Shown piece by piece: positions 11,220 to 21,357 of a stretch of DNA of 33,509 nucleotides. Source of the DNA: Chitinophagaceae bacterium (GTDB lineage Bacteria; Bacteroidota; Bacteroidia; Chitinophagales; Chitinophagaceae); the NCBI GenBank assembly GCA_025351145.1, contig JANXWM010000605.1:1-33509 (forward strand), in the 5' to 3' direction. How positions within the stretch are numbered: position 1 is the stretch's first letter; each line of letters begins with the position of its first letter. The translations under genes were made by a program, and so were the position numbers. The notes beneath the pieces were generated by a model, which made no database searches, had not been told where the DNA came from, and saw nothing but the letters and a program-made list of their open reading frames with translations.

Positions 11220-12698
11220 TTAAAATGTATACCCGATTCTAAATTTTAAAGCTTGTCCGGCAGGTATCTGCTTTGTTGCAAGAAAGTCATATAATATCTG
11301 CATATTTCCTTGCTTCTTTCCAACCTTATATTTTTTACTTATTCCCATCAGTACACTGCGTTGCCAAACATCTACATTCTTTAAATAATTAAGATTGCTA
11401 AACCGTTGCAGGTAGTTATATTCAAATCCTCCCGTTATCCAGATACTGCCTTTTGCTTTAATATCTATATAACTTCTTAGGCCAATGCCTTCACTGGTAA
11501 AATGGATATTACTAAATCCGCTACCCCAGCCAAGTTTATAACTTGCACCAATGCCTATAATACTTTTGTCATTCAGTTTATATCCGGCAGTTAAAGCTAT
11601 GTCGCTGGTAACTGGTAACAGGTAGCGGCTCTTTTCGCTTTGAATATTAAAGCCATATTCAAACCTTTGTAAAAATGATTTTGTATGCTGGCTGTTAGGT
11701 TTAAAATCAGGCATCGTCATATCGCTGCTCCCTCCGCCTAATTTGTTCAGCTTATCTTTCAGAACACTCATTTGCTGTTGTGCAGCTCCCAATTGTTGCT
11801 GCATATACTGTTGAGGGTTCATGCCGCCTCCACCAGAAGCAATTGTATTACCTAAACGCTGTTGTACCTGCTGTTGTACTAATGTTCTTGTCTGTAATCC
11901 AACCAAAGCCTGCGGTGTACCATAGTTTTCAGGTGTAGGAAATAAAAAGGCTAAATAACTATGCTTCTGCATAAAGTTTTGAAAAGCTGGCAGGTTTCTT
12001 ACTGTAGCTAAAAGCTTTTCTTCCATCTTCTTTTTATCATGCAGTATTGCTTTGTACTCCGTTAAGCGTTGCTGGTAATAATATACTTCTTTATTATACC
12101 CAAGCAATTCTTTGGCAAAGCCGGTATTGGCAAGGGTTGCTTTCAGTGTTGCTTCTCTTTCTTTGATGAAGCTTTGTATATCATTGGCCTGTTGCAATCT
12201 TGCCTGTAGCTCCTGCAATTGGCTGCTTACCTCTTGTATCTGTTGTAATTTATCACCAGTGATTCCCTGTAGATTAAGATTGGGTTGATTAAGAAACCTC
12301 ATCAATGTTTGCATGCTGTCAATGCCGGGTATATATTCGGTTAAGGGATGTGCAATTGTTTTATTTACCGATAATGTTAGTTTAGCCTGTAGCTCCTGGT
12401 ATTTACTTTGTGTCTGTGAAAATAATTCCTTGGCTTTGGAACTGTCGACCCCCTGTAATTTGCTTTGCAGTGTTGCTTCTTTCTGCTGCATGCGTTTTAG
12501 CAGTTTCTCACTTTGTGATTGCACACTATTAGTGACCTTATTGTATTGGTTGGTGAGGGATGTAATGGATTTAGAAGATATGTTTTGAATTGATTGGGTA
12601 AGTTGTTTTTGTTGGGATTGCAGAGTGGTATCAATACCTTGTGCATGAGACAAAACACTGATTAGAAAGGTACAGGCAAGAGTTATAACGAACCGCAT
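11220..12698 (-). CDS. Secreted coiled-coil protein with C-terminal outer-membrane beta-barrel-like region
   Basis: The track ORF starts at 12764, but the internal Met at 12698 gives a proper signal peptide (MRFVITLACTFLISVLSHAQG). Gln-rich coiled coil, then GYKLNDKSIIGIGASYKLGWG...ALKFRIGYTF ending in an aromatic residue. Confidence 0.75.
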   Translation of the reverse strand: MRFVITLACTFLISVLSHAQGIDTTLQSQQKQLTQSIQNISSKSITSLTNQYNKVTNSVQSQSEKLLKRMQQKEATLQSKLQGVDSSKAKELFSQTQSKYQELQAKLTLSVNKTIAHPLTEYIPGIDSMQTLMRFLNQPNLNLQGITGDKLQQIQEVSSQLQELQARLQQANDIQSFIKEREATLKATLANTGFAKELLGYNKEVYYYQQRLTEYKAILHDKKKMEEKLLATVRNLPAFQNFMQKHSYLAFLFPTPENYGTPQALVGLQTRTLVQQQVQQRLGNTIASGGGGMNPQQYMQQQLGAAQQQMSVLKDKLNKLGGGSSDMTMPDFKPNSQHTKSFLQRFEYGFNIQSEKSRYLLPVTSDIALTAGYKLNDKSIIGIGASYKLGWGSGFSNIHFTSEGIGLRSYIDIKAKGSIWITGGFEYNYLQRFSNLNYLKNVDVWQRSVLMGISKKYKVGKKQGNMQILYDFLATKQIPAGQALKFRIGYTF

Positions 12699-12754
12699 AG
12701 GGTTTAGTTTTGATTGCTTTCGGGCAGCAAGATAAATCATATTTGCTAGCTCAA

Positions 12755-12776
12755 CAATAGCCATTTATGGCTATTG
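12755..12776. repeat. Perfect inverted repeat CAATAGCCAT-TT-ATGGCTATTG
   Basis: 10-bp arms, 2-nt spacer, in the gap between the RHS operon and the mobile-element ATPase. Confidence 0.85.
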
Positions 12777-12844
12777 GGAAAGATACTTTTTTAACCGTTT
12801 TCTGAAATTTTACTGGTTCGAAAAATTAGTTAAAAAATAATAAA

Positions 12845-15800
12845 TTATTTTTTATGTTTCTTTAAACTATTCAATACCACCTGTGCAACTGATGCCCGTT
12901 TCCGGTCCATTTCTTCAGTGGTAACTGCATCATAGGACACATTCACGCGATACCCTTTCATGATTTTTTCTTGTGGCACTTCTTTTTTTACAGACTGATC
13001 TAAAAAAGAAAAAAGTGCGTCAGGAGTGAAGAACTCCACGTGCCGCTTTTCAAAATCGGCTATACCAATACTGCATTTTTTCTTGATTTTTTCCAGTTGT
13101 TTTATATCCCCTGAAATTGAAACTACCATATCATACTTTGCCTGGATACATTTTGAAATATTGTGCATTTCCCACTCGGCATCAGTAGTGATACAGATTT
13201 CAACTGCAATAGTCTTCCCGTCTCTGGTAAGCAAGACATCAACCTGTCCACTGCCATCAGGGAGCCCCATTTCAATGACTGCGGTATAGCCACTGGCTTC
13301 TGCCATCTTCTTAATTAGTGTTTGTAAATAGCGATGGGTAGAGAGGTCTTTTTCTGGTTTTGGTGATTCAGGTTCAGGAAGTGGTTCAACGGGTATCATT
13401 TCTTTAGGAACTATTGGCTCAATAACTACTGGTTTTTCTATCGGTATTTTTGGTGCTTCCTTCACAATCACTTTCGGCTTTTCACTAATACCAGTTTCAA
13501 TATGTAATGATTCAAATAAAAGTTTTTCAACTTCCTGTTTTGGGGTGGCATACTGTACGCGGGTTAAGGCAATAACACTATCTATTTTTTTGGTTCTTTC
13601 ATCTTTTGAAACTGAGGGTAACGGCAAGGTATTGAGTGAACAATCATACTGCGGTTGTTCAATAGAAATGACTGCTTCACCGCGACCTAAGTTTTGTAAG
13701 TCGGTAAAATCGAAATGCGAAAAACCGTCCTGCAAATTCTTTGCATCCGGTTCACCCACCCGAAAGACAATCCGGTTATTTGCGTTGCTCAATACACTAT
13801 TTAATAACTCAGTGTCTTCGCGTTGTATTTGCTGCAAGTCCTGATGGGAAAGGGTGAGGCCCACATTGTATTTCCTAATGCCGCTCAGCATCTCTTTGAT
13901 CGAAGGTGTAATGAAATTGTGGAATTCATCTAAGTAGAGAAAGATCGGGTGCCGTGTTGCATGTTGTTGCCGCCTGAATATGGCCTGGTGGATTTTTGAT
14001 AATAAGAGTGACCCCAGCAAGAAACTATTCTCCATACCGATCAATCCCTGTGAGAGTTTGAACAAAACAATTTTGTTTGAATTAAGTAAGCTTTCAAAAT
14101 CAATCCCCTTGTTCTGAATGACCATGTTACGGATACTCTTGGGACGCAGGAAACTATCAAGTCTCGTGAGAATCGGTCCAATCGAATTTGATTTTAATAA
14201 GGGGAATTCTTTCTGCCAGTAGTAGAGTACGGTAGGGTCAGTGACGTTTTTCAAGAAGCTTTGCCGGAATTCTTTTTCAATCAGGAATCTGCGTAAATCA
14301 TTTAACGTGCCGCCGCCTTTATTTTCAAGTATGGCCTGAATAGCATTGCCAAATACTGCACTCATTTGGTCTCCCCATGATGTTGCATATCTTCTGAAGG
14401 AAGCCACTAAATCAGAGGAGAGTATTTCCCGTTCAATATCCGTGTGGGCTTGTAAGATATTAAGCCCGATTGGAAATTCAGTATCTGCGGGGTCAAGCAA
14501 TACCATATCCTTCATGCGGTCTTCCGGTATCAGTGCTATCACATCATCAATTAAATCGCCGTGTGGGTCAAACAAGACTAAGCCAAGCCCCTTTTGTATA
14601 TCCTGTAGTATCAGGTTGGCAATGAGTGTTGATTTGCCGGTGCCGGTTGCACCAATAATATGCGTATGCTTGCATCTGTCTTCAACACTAACGGTCACAT
14701 TAGTTATAATGCCATTGTGCTGATTTTCACCAAGTATGAACGCTTTGTTTCTGGCAATGCCCGGAACTTCTTTTGTTTTGCGTGAACCTCCAAAGAGTTT
14801 TTTGGAAACGATATTCTCCGATGGAAAATGAAGTATTGTTGATAATTCATCAGTATTTAAAAGCATGCCTAAGCGATGCGATTCCCTCAAATAAATATCA
14901 TCAAGTCTTGTTTGGAAATCATAGGCTTCAGTTTGCAGCGGTATCAATTGATTATGTGTTCCCCTTGTACCATTCATTAATGCATAGCTCAGTTTCTCTA
15001 AAATCTTTGCTGCTTCATGTTGATAGGCTGCTTGTCCAAAGGCACGAACAGTGACCCCAAACAGTGGACTTTGTACTTTTTCACTGGCAATTTTTGGAGC
15101 TATAGGATCATCAGCAAAAAAGGAACTGCCGTCTGTTAGTGTTACGCCACTGATGATACTGTTTCTCCACTGATTCACTGTACCCTGAAAGAGAATTTGG
15201 ATACCTGCCTGCTCTCCGAATTGTAGCTGCTCTAAAACCCCAAATACACCCGTTAAGGGATCAATAGCGAAGTTTTTTGGGGTGTGTAGAGGGCGCACAA
15301 ATTCTTCTTTTAATCCAAAATCAATAAGTGCAATATGACCTTCCTCTTGCAGAATATTTTCAATGTAATTGTCTGAGCAAATGATGCTACAATCAGGAAA
15401 ATAAGAGATGATATATGTTTCAATAGTAGCGATATGAGCTTCATCACACACAAACTGCAGAATGATTTCTGTTCCCGTACCAATGATTTCAAAAGAGATG
15501 GGAGTATTGCAGGATGAAAGCATGATAATGAGGGCCTTCATTTTCTCCGGCGTTATCTTCCGTTCTTTGGGCAGCTTTACTTGCAGTGCTTTGAGTGAGG
15601 GTTCTTCGTCATAGATGAAGGGCTGTAATTCCTGATAGTCTAATACATTCACTTCATAGCTTGGTATGAGCTGTTTTGTTTTAAAGTTTTCCAAAAACCT
15701 GCTCACCCAGGTGTGTCGTTTGCCATCATCAATATACTCTGGCTGGTGGCCATGCCGAAAAAAAGGAATAAATGGTGGTTCCAAATAGACAGGGAGTTCT

Positions 15801-15871
15801 GAGACATACCATCCCCTGCCCCGGTATTCCCAGGTATAATACTGATAGGTGAAATATTCGGCTGCGGTCAT
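12845..15871 (-). CDS. TraG/VirD4/HerA-like ATPase with C-terminal PD-(D/E)XK nuclease-like domain
   Basis: Walker A HIIGATGTGKSTL, LVLFDPHGD, Walker B-like PIFLYLDEFHNF; C-terminal GSGQVDVLLTRDGKTIAVEICITT resembling a D-x(n)-E-x-(K/C) core. Confidence 0.88.
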   Translation of the reverse strand: MTAAEYFTYQYYTWEYRGRGWYVSELPVYLEPPFIPFFRHGHQPEYIDDGKRHTWVSRFLENFKTKQLIPSYEVNVLDYQELQPFIYDEEPSLKALQVKLPKERKITPEKMKALIIMLSSCNTPISFEIIGTGTEIILQFVCDEAHIATIETYIISYFPDCSIICSDNYIENILQEEGHIALIDFGLKEEFVRPLHTPKNFAIDPLTGVFGVLEQLQFGEQAGIQILFQGTVNQWRNSIISGVTLTDGSSFFADDPIAPKIASEKVQSPLFGVTVRAFGQAAYQHEAAKILEKLSYALMNGTRGTHNQLIPLQTEAYDFQTRLDDIYLRESHRLGMLLNTDELSTILHFPSENIVSKKLFGGSRKTKEVPGIARNKAFILGENQHNGIITNVTVSVEDRCKHTHIIGATGTGKSTLIANLILQDIQKGLGLVLFDPHGDLIDDVIALIPEDRMKDMVLLDPADTEFPIGLNILQAHTDIEREILSSDLVASFRRYATSWGDQMSAVFGNAIQAILENKGGGTLNDLRRFLIEKEFRQSFLKNVTDPTVLYYWQKEFPLLKSNSIGPILTRLDSFLRPKSIRNMVIQNKGIDFESLLNSNKIVLFKLSQGLIGMENSFLLGSLLLSKIHQAIFRRQQHATRHPIFLYLDEFHNFITPSIKEMLSGIRKYNVGLTLSHQDLQQIQREDTELLNSVLSNANNRIVFRVGEPDAKNLQDGFSHFDFTDLQNLGRGEAVISIEQPQYDCSLNTLPLPSVSKDERTKKIDSVIALTRVQYATPKQEVEKLLFESLHIETGISEKPKVIVKEAPKIPIEKPVVIEPIVPKEMIPVEPLPEPESPKPEKDLSTHRYLQTLIKKMAEASGYTAVIEMGLPDGSGQVDVLLTRDGKTIAVEICITTDAEWEMHNISKCIQAKYDMVVSISGDIKQLEKIKKKCSIGIADFEKRHVEFFTPDALFSFLDQSVKKEVPQEKIMKGYRVNVSYDAVTTEEMDRKRASVAQVVLNSLKKHKK

Positions 15872-15880
15872 TGGAGCTAA

Positions 15881-16366
15881 TTACACAACACTTTCTTTGA
15901 TCTGCCGTTCCAACTCGCTTAATCTCGCTCCTTTTTCTTCCATGACGGCATCAATAGCTTCTAAGACACATTGATGGACACAGGCACGGAACATGCTTTC
16001 TTCATCTGCTTCAAAGAATGACCGTTTGGCAGCCCGTTCATTTAAGTAATCACCTGCCTTAGTGAATTTTAATAGTGACCGCATAGCACTTTCTGTTTCG
16101 TAGAGCCACCAGGATATGAAAAAATCTTTGCCAAAGGGTGCGGCGCAAATATCAAAGACCAAATCAAAGTATTTGACGCGCAAATATTCCCGTGAAGCTG
16201 AAAACATACCTCCTTCTTTATGCTTGACCCGTTCTATTTTGGTGTCTGGCATTTGATGGGATTTGATGATTTCAGTTACCTGAGAATAGAATTTGTCGGA
16301 AGACATATTGAAGTACGGGAAGAGGTGCCCCCAATGAGAGAGCATTTGGGAAATAGGGATGGCCAT
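15881..16366 (-). CDS. Hypothetical protein, cotranscribed with the ATPase
   Basis: 161-aa ORF ending 9 bp before the ATPase start, same strand. Confidence 0.75.
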   Translation of the reverse strand: MAIPISQMLSHWGHLFPYFNMSSDKFYSQVTEIIKSHQMPDTKIERVKHKEGGMFSASREYLRVKYFDLVFDICAAPFGKDFFISWWLYETESAMRSLLKFTKAGDYLNERAAKRSFFEADEESMFRACVHQCVLEAIDAVMEEKGARLSELERQIKESVV

Positions 16367-16663
16367 CGTTAGAGTTTTAAAGGTTATTATATGGTTTAAA
16401 AGCCAGCATAAATTTAATAAAATATTTTTTTAATATCTCAACTAAAATATTTAATTGCAGGAGTCGTATCAGTAATTTATTTTTTAAAGTCATTAAATTT
16501 CAATGTAACTACTACATTTTTTGTAACTGCAATTTTAAAAAAACGAATATAACAATGAGTCATTATGGTTGGCATAGAAAAAAGCGGTTATAAAAGAGTT
16601 TCAGGATATTTTTTTCGTAGGCGTATAGTTATAGTTTAGTAAATTTAAAAAAATCTACTTGTC

Positions 16664-17233
16664 ATGGCTCAAAATAAACTCTTTGATGATATTGACGATT
16701 GGGATAAAATAGACCTCGACAATGCAAAGTTTATTTTGGAAGAAGCGCGTACTTATGTCAGCTTTGTTATAGATGTGGGGGATAAGATAACTGATAAGGC
16801 ATTTAAAATTTTAGCACTACTCTTTCCGATTGAAAGTGCATTAATTGCTTTTGTGATTAATGAGAAAATGAAAGGCTGTATTCAAGATTATACAATAGCA
16901 AACTTGTTAATTTTTGTGGTGACGAGTATCGTGGTGATTATGTTTTATTTAGGTAAAATTGTATTGCCGAGATCATTTATGCCCAAGGGAAGGGCGCCAG
17001 TTGAAATTTGTAAAAATAAAGAGTTGCTTGGTATTCCTTCGGACGGGAGTACCGATGTTGCCGCTTTAAAATTAGCCCTGGTGTTAAATGAAATTGAAAA
17101 TTCACAAGCCAAAATTTATTTTAATAACAACCAGAATACTGTACGGATTACTGCTTTAAAACTATCCATGATGGCACTCGGTGGCATTGTCGTCATCGCC
17201 GTACTTACCCTGTGGGTTCACTTCTTTTTCTGA
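16664..17233 (+). CDS. Membrane protein of unknown function, about 3 TM segments
   Basis: Hydrophobic segments ILALLFPIESALIAFVI, LLIFVVTSIVVIMFYLG and MMALGGIVVIAVLTLWVHFFF. Confidence 0.8.
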   Translation: MAQNKLFDDIDDWDKIDLDNAKFILEEARTYVSFVIDVGDKITDKAFKILALLFPIESALIAFVINEKMKGCIQDYTIANLLIFVVTSIVVIMFYLGKIVLPRSFMPKGRAPVEICKNKELLGIPSDGSTDVAALKLALVLNEIENSQAKIYFNNNQNTVRITALKLSMMALGGIVVIAVLTLWVHFFF

Positions 17234-17635
17234 TCTTGTGTTTTTTATTACCGAATTTCATTCTGCGAACCACCTGGTATCATTGGATATGTTCCAGGCA
17301 GAGTTTCAGGTGTTGTGGGCCTGGGCTTTGGAGGAGGATCTTGCATAAAGTATACATTTAAATTTCATTCAAAACATAAATGTACATCATTTTTCAAATC
17401 CCTGGAAGCTATACTCCGCACAGTATAAGTTTGTGCATAAAGGAAAGCTGCCCGCACTATGCTGACTAAAGAACAAAGCGTACAAGTGTCACGCTTTGAG
17501 AGCCGGGATGAAACAAGTGACACAACAGGCGATGATAGTAGCAATACAGCTAAGTTCAAAATAAGCATTGCACATTTTTATGCTGCACGCAGTATAGTTT
17601 GATAAGTTTTCACATTTGACATTCCTTGCCCTCCG

Positions 17636-18943
17636 TTAATCAAATAAACCAGGCTCTCTTTGTTCAACATTTTTGGGTTGATAATTTTCAAGTATTGCTT
17701 CCTCAACCAGTGCTTTTTCACTGCCATATTTCTGTCTGGAATGTGCAATCACTAATTCTTTACTTGATTTATTTTGTTTGTGTGGTGGCAGGGTTAGCGC
17801 ACTAAAAGGTTTTGAAGTTGCGCCATCAATCATCAGTTTAATATACATGGCATATTTGGGAAGGTTCACAAAATCATTCTCACTAAATGGTGGATGAAAT
17901 TCTTTAACAAGATACTTTGCATCTTCTGCACCAATCCGAAAAGAGATGAGCGTGCCTACGTTTCCAAATATTGCAGCACGTATTTTTTCATGAATTTGGT
18001 CAATGTATTGGTGGGTTAAAAATAATGATAGCTTATACTTTCTTGCTTCGGCTAAGATGTCTGCTAAAGATAATGAGATGAATGAATGCATTTCGTCAAC
18101 ATACAGATAGAATGGAATTCTGTCAGCTTCTTTTTGAGTTGAACGATGCAATGCTGCTAATTGAATAGCGGTCACCAACATGCTGCCCATAATGGAAGAT
18201 GCGTCTTCACCAATTTCACCTTTAGATAAATTTACAATGAGTATTTTTCTTTCATCTAACACCGCTTGCATATTAAAACTGGTGGCCTTTTGTCCAACAA
18301 TATTGCTCAATGGAATACTGGTTATAAATATGCCGGTCTTATTAAGTATTGGAGTAATGGCTTCTGATTTTAATGCGGGGCTATATTTATCAAATTCATT
18401 CTTCCAGAATGAAATAATGTGTTGATTGGTTACATAGGTCAAAACATTATTTCTAAAATAGAAGTTGGTTAACAAGGGTTGGATGTCGAGCAAGGTGGCA
18501 CCAGGGTATTCGAGGAGGGTTAGCAGTGCATAGCGGAGGATATATTCCAATCGTGGCCCCCAGGAATCAGCCCATATCTTTCTGAAGGTTGATATCAGAC
18601 CTGCTGCCACTAAATGATGATCTGCAGGGTTAATACCACTTAAGGGATTGAATGCAATCGCATGTTCAACATCTTTTGGATTGAAATAGATGACATCAGC
18701 TATTCTATTTTCCGGGATATAGTGTAAAAGCGTTTCAGCAATGTCTCCATGCGGGTCTATGACGCAAAGTCCATTACCTCTTTCAATATCTGAAATAGCC
18801 ATGTTTAATAACAGGGTTGACTTCCCTACTCCCGTCTTTCCAATAACATAGATATGACCAAAGCGGTCAGCATCTTTAATGCCAAAGGGTTGATGTGTCT
18901 CTCTCCAATCAGTTATGCCAATGGGGGTGAGTTCTGACATCAA
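17636..18943 (-). CDS. TraG/VirD4-like P-loop ATPase (type IV coupling-protein-like)
   Basis: Walker A YVIGKTGVGKSTL, LCVIDPHGD, Walker B-like PFYLYVDEMHSF; paralogous to the 12845-15871 product. Confidence 0.9.
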   Translation of the reverse strand: MMSELTPIGITDWRETHQPFGIKDADRFGHIYVIGKTGVGKSTLLLNMAISDIERGNGLCVIDPHGDIAETLLHYIPENRIADVIYFNPKDVEHAIAFNPLSGINPADHHLVAAGLISTFRKIWADSWGPRLEYILRYALLTLLEYPGATLLDIQPLLTNFYFRNNVLTYVTNQHIISFWKNEFDKYSPALKSEAITPILNKTGIFITSIPLSNIVGQKATSFNMQAVLDERKILIVNLSKGEIGEDASSIMGSMLVTAIQLAALHRSTQKEADRIPFYLYVDEMHSFISLSLADILAEARKYKLSLFLTHQYIDQIHEKIRAAIFGNVGTLISFRIGAEDAKYLVKEFHPPFSENDFVNLPKYAMYIKLMIDGATSKPFSALTLPPHKQNKSSKELVIAHSRQKYGSEKALVEEAILENYQPKNVEQREPGLFD

Positions 18944-18970
18944 ATAATTATGCAGATTTTACAGAGTTTT

Positions 18971-19015
18971 TATAAGGCAGGGGAATTTGCGTTATAGACA
19001 AATTTCTCTTTCTTA
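18971..19015. promoter_or_regulatory. Divergent copy of the element-wide operator/leader motif (copy D plus, F minus)
   Basis: TATAAGGCAGGGGAATTTGCGTTATAGACAAATTTCTCTTTCTTA. Plus strand reads ATTTGCGTTATAGACAAATTTCTCTTTCTTA toward 19068; minus strand reads AATTTGTCTATAACGCAAATTCCCCTGCCTTATAA toward the ATPase start at 18943. Confidence 0.7.
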
Positions 19016-19067
19016 TTTTTTTAAATTCTTTTTGTAACACTGTGTATGTATCAGCAATAAGCATTCA

Positions 19068-19283
19068 ATGTTTGAATGCTTAGTCGTATATCAGGTGTAT
19101 TCAAAAGAACTAATTAATAGCATAATAATTTATTTTCAAGAACGGCATAACCAATCTATTTCCGAAGAGACAGCCGAAGGCTATTTAAATTCACTTGCTG
19201 ACTTATTTGGGGCCTTTGTAGCATTGGTCCGTGAACAGCAAAATTTGTATAATACTGATAATTCAGATACGATACAAGCGTAA
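19068..19283 (+). CDS. Small helical protein upstream of the serine recombinase
   Basis: 71-aa ORF (ELINSIIIYFQERHNQSISEETAEGYLNSLADLFGAFVALV), 11 bp upstream of the recombinase; preceded by the shared motif. Confidence 0.7.
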   Translation: MFECLVVYQVYSKELINSIIIYFQERHNQSISEETAEGYLNSLADLFGAFVALVREQQNLYNTDNSDTIQA

Positions 19284-19294
19284 GAAAAGCAACT

Positions 19295-20848
19295 ATGAAA
19301 TACGCTATTTATTGCAGGAAATCAACAGATACGGAAGACAAACAGGTACTGTCCCTTGAATCCCAGGAACAGGAGCTTGTAACACTGGCAAAAAAGGAAG
19401 ATTTAGAAGTCACCTTAATATTAAAAGAAAAGATGTCTGCTAAAGAACCTGGCCGTCCCATCTTTAATAAATTACTTGCCGCACTGAATAAGAAAAAAAT
19501 TGACGGTATTCTTTGCTGGAAAATTGATCGCCTCACGAGAAACCCCATTGACGGAGGGCAAATTCAATGGATGATGCAATCAGGGAAAATACAGTGTATC
19601 AAGACATTTGAAAGAAGCTATTATCCTTCTGATAATGTGCTGCTCATTAATATTGAGCAAGCGATGGCAACGCAATATATTAGAGATTTGAGCACCAATG
19701 TAAAGCGCGGAAATCGGGCAAAACTGGAACGCGGAGAATGGCCTAATCGGGCACCCTTTGGATATGTAAATGATAAAGCAGCTAAAACTATTATCGTTGA
19801 TAAAAGGGCGGCTAAATATGTGGTGCGAATTTTTCAATTATATGCAACTGGCGGATATACACTTAAAGAAATAACCAATACACTTTACCAGGAAGGCTTA
19901 CGAACAAAGGGCGGAAATAAAATGGGTAAAAGTCATATTCACCAAATTCTGTTTAATAAATTTTATTGTGGATTGATGGAAAAAGAAGTCAAAACATATC
20001 AGGGTACACATAAAGCGCTTATTTCAATTTCTCTCTATAACCAAGTCCAGGATATGCTGTTAGGCAGGCAACACCCCCGCCCCAAAAAACACGTATATGC
20101 AGCCAGAGGGTTCCTTAAATGTGCCTCCTGCGGTTGTATGTTAACGGGTGATACCAAGAAAGGGTATATCTATTACTACTGTACCAATGGCAAAGGGAAT
20201 TGTGAGCAGCACAAAAAATATTTGCGCTCTGAGGAAGTGGACAAGTTGATTGGAGATGTCTTACTTGAATTAAAATTTGACCTCACCGATATAGAGTTAG
20301 CAAGTCAGGCTTATGCACAGAAAAATCAGGCGCAAGGCAATACTATGCAATCCATATTGGAGAAGCTCACCATTGAGGTAAATATGCTGTTAGACAAAGA
20401 GTCTATGCTGGTTGATGGGTTTAGCTCTAAGATTATACGGGAAGAGGTCTATACCGCAAAAATGAAAGAAATAGAATATAAGCGATTAGAACTGAACCAA
20501 CAGATACGGCAAATCGAAGGAAAAAATGGAAAATCAGCAATTACTTTCGAACAGATTAAAAGTGTGTTTTTAAACGGTAATAAAGCCGCAGAATTGTATT
20601 CTACAGGTTCTGAGGAAGGAAAAAGAAATGTACTAATTAGTTTACTTTCGAACATCCATATTGAAAACCAAAAAGTCCTTAGTTACCAATTCAAAAGCCC
20701 ATTTGACTTACTGGCTAAAACGCCTAAAAATGCCAATTTATTTGCAAAGCTGACACTGATAGACGCTATCCGAAGTGCACTTCTCATAAGTTCTGATTGT
20801 TCAATCATAGAAATGCAGGATTATAGGTTATTACGAGAAACAGGATAA
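19295..20848 (+). CDS. Large serine recombinase (site-specific integrase)
   Basis: YAIYCRKSTD catalytic Ser region, GILCWKIDRLTRNPIDGG resolvase motif, recombinase domain, zinc ribbon CASCGCML...YYYCTNGKGNC, coiled coil. Confidence 0.96.
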   Translation: MKYAIYCRKSTDTEDKQVLSLESQEQELVTLAKKEDLEVTLILKEKMSAKEPGRPIFNKLLAALNKKKIDGILCWKIDRLTRNPIDGGQIQWMMQSGKIQCIKTFERSYYPSDNVLLINIEQAMATQYIRDLSTNVKRGNRAKLERGEWPNRAPFGYVNDKAAKTIIVDKRAAKYVVRIFQLYATGGYTLKEITNTLYQEGLRTKGGNKMGKSHIHQILFNKFYCGLMEKEVKTYQGTHKALISISLYNQVQDMLLGRQHPRPKKHVYAARGFLKCASCGCMLTGDTKKGYIYYYCTNGKGNCEQHKKYLRSEEVDKLIGDVLLELKFDLTDIELASQAYAQKNQAQGNTMQSILEKLTIEVNMLLDKESMLVDGFSSKIIREEVYTAKMKEIEYKRLELNQQIRQIEGKNGKSAITFEQIKSVFLNGNKAAELYSTGSEEGKRNVLISLLSNIHIENQKVLSYQFKSPFDLLAKTPKNANLFAKLTLIDAIRSALLISSDCSIIEMQDYRLLRETG

Positions 20849-20852
20849 GGGA

Positions 20853-20895
20853 GTTATCCACTGAATTTGTCTAATAGACAAATTTCCCTCCCTTA
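20853..20895 (+). promoter_or_regulatory. Element-wide operator/leader motif, copy A
   Basis: GTTATCCACTGAATTTGTCTAATAGACAAATTTCCCTCCCTTA, containing the perfect dyad AATTTGTCTA-A-TAGACAAATT; 33 bp upstream of an XRE gene. Confidence 0.75.
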
Positions 20896-20928
20896 TAAGT
20901 CATCTTATTATTTTCTATCATTTATTCT

Positions 20929-21186
20929 ATGAGAAATACAAACGTAAAATATCCAAATAACACCTTAAAAGAATATCGGTTACGAAGTGGGTTAACACAA
21001 GAACAGGTATCACAAAAACTTAACATGCAATGTGAAGGTAGATTGTCTCGTTGGGAAAAAGGACTATCGGTGCCGAGTCTTAGTAATCTCGGCAAACTCT
21101 CACAGATGTATCGGGTTAGCCCTGATCTGTTGTATCCTGAGATGTTTTTACATCAAGAGCCTGGTGTGCTTCCAGAAGCTGTGTAA
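20929..21186 (+). CDS. Small XRE-family HTH protein
   Basis: LKEYRLRSGLTQEQVSQKLNMQCEGRLSRWEKGLSVPSLSNLGKLSQMYRVSPDLLYPE. Confidence 0.9.
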   Translation: MRNTNVKYPNNTLKEYRLRSGLTQEQVSQKLNMQCEGRLSRWEKGLSVPSLSNLGKLSQMYRVSPDLLYPEMFLHQEPGVLPEAV

Positions 21187-21357
21187 ATGCTTCTTCGTTT
21201 CTTGAGGAAACTCTTTCATTTTCGGAATTGAGATACTGTAAATATTGCTCTTTGGCAGAAGAGGTCATAAATCTATTTTATAGATCAATCCTGAATTTCT
21301 AAAATTTGATTTTTCAATAAAGTATGTTATAGTGTTTTTAAACTCAAAACACATACT

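Noticed and set aside
12313-15054. Plus-strand ORFs 12313, 13026, 13545, 14346 and 14773
   Set aside because: Antisense shadows of the coiled-coil and ATPase genes.
17365-17568. 67-aa minus ORF MLILNLAVLLLSSPVVSLVSSRL...
   Set aside because: Hydrophobic N-terminus looks signal-like, but the remainder is Cys/Ser/Arg-rich and no family is recognisable; insufficient support.
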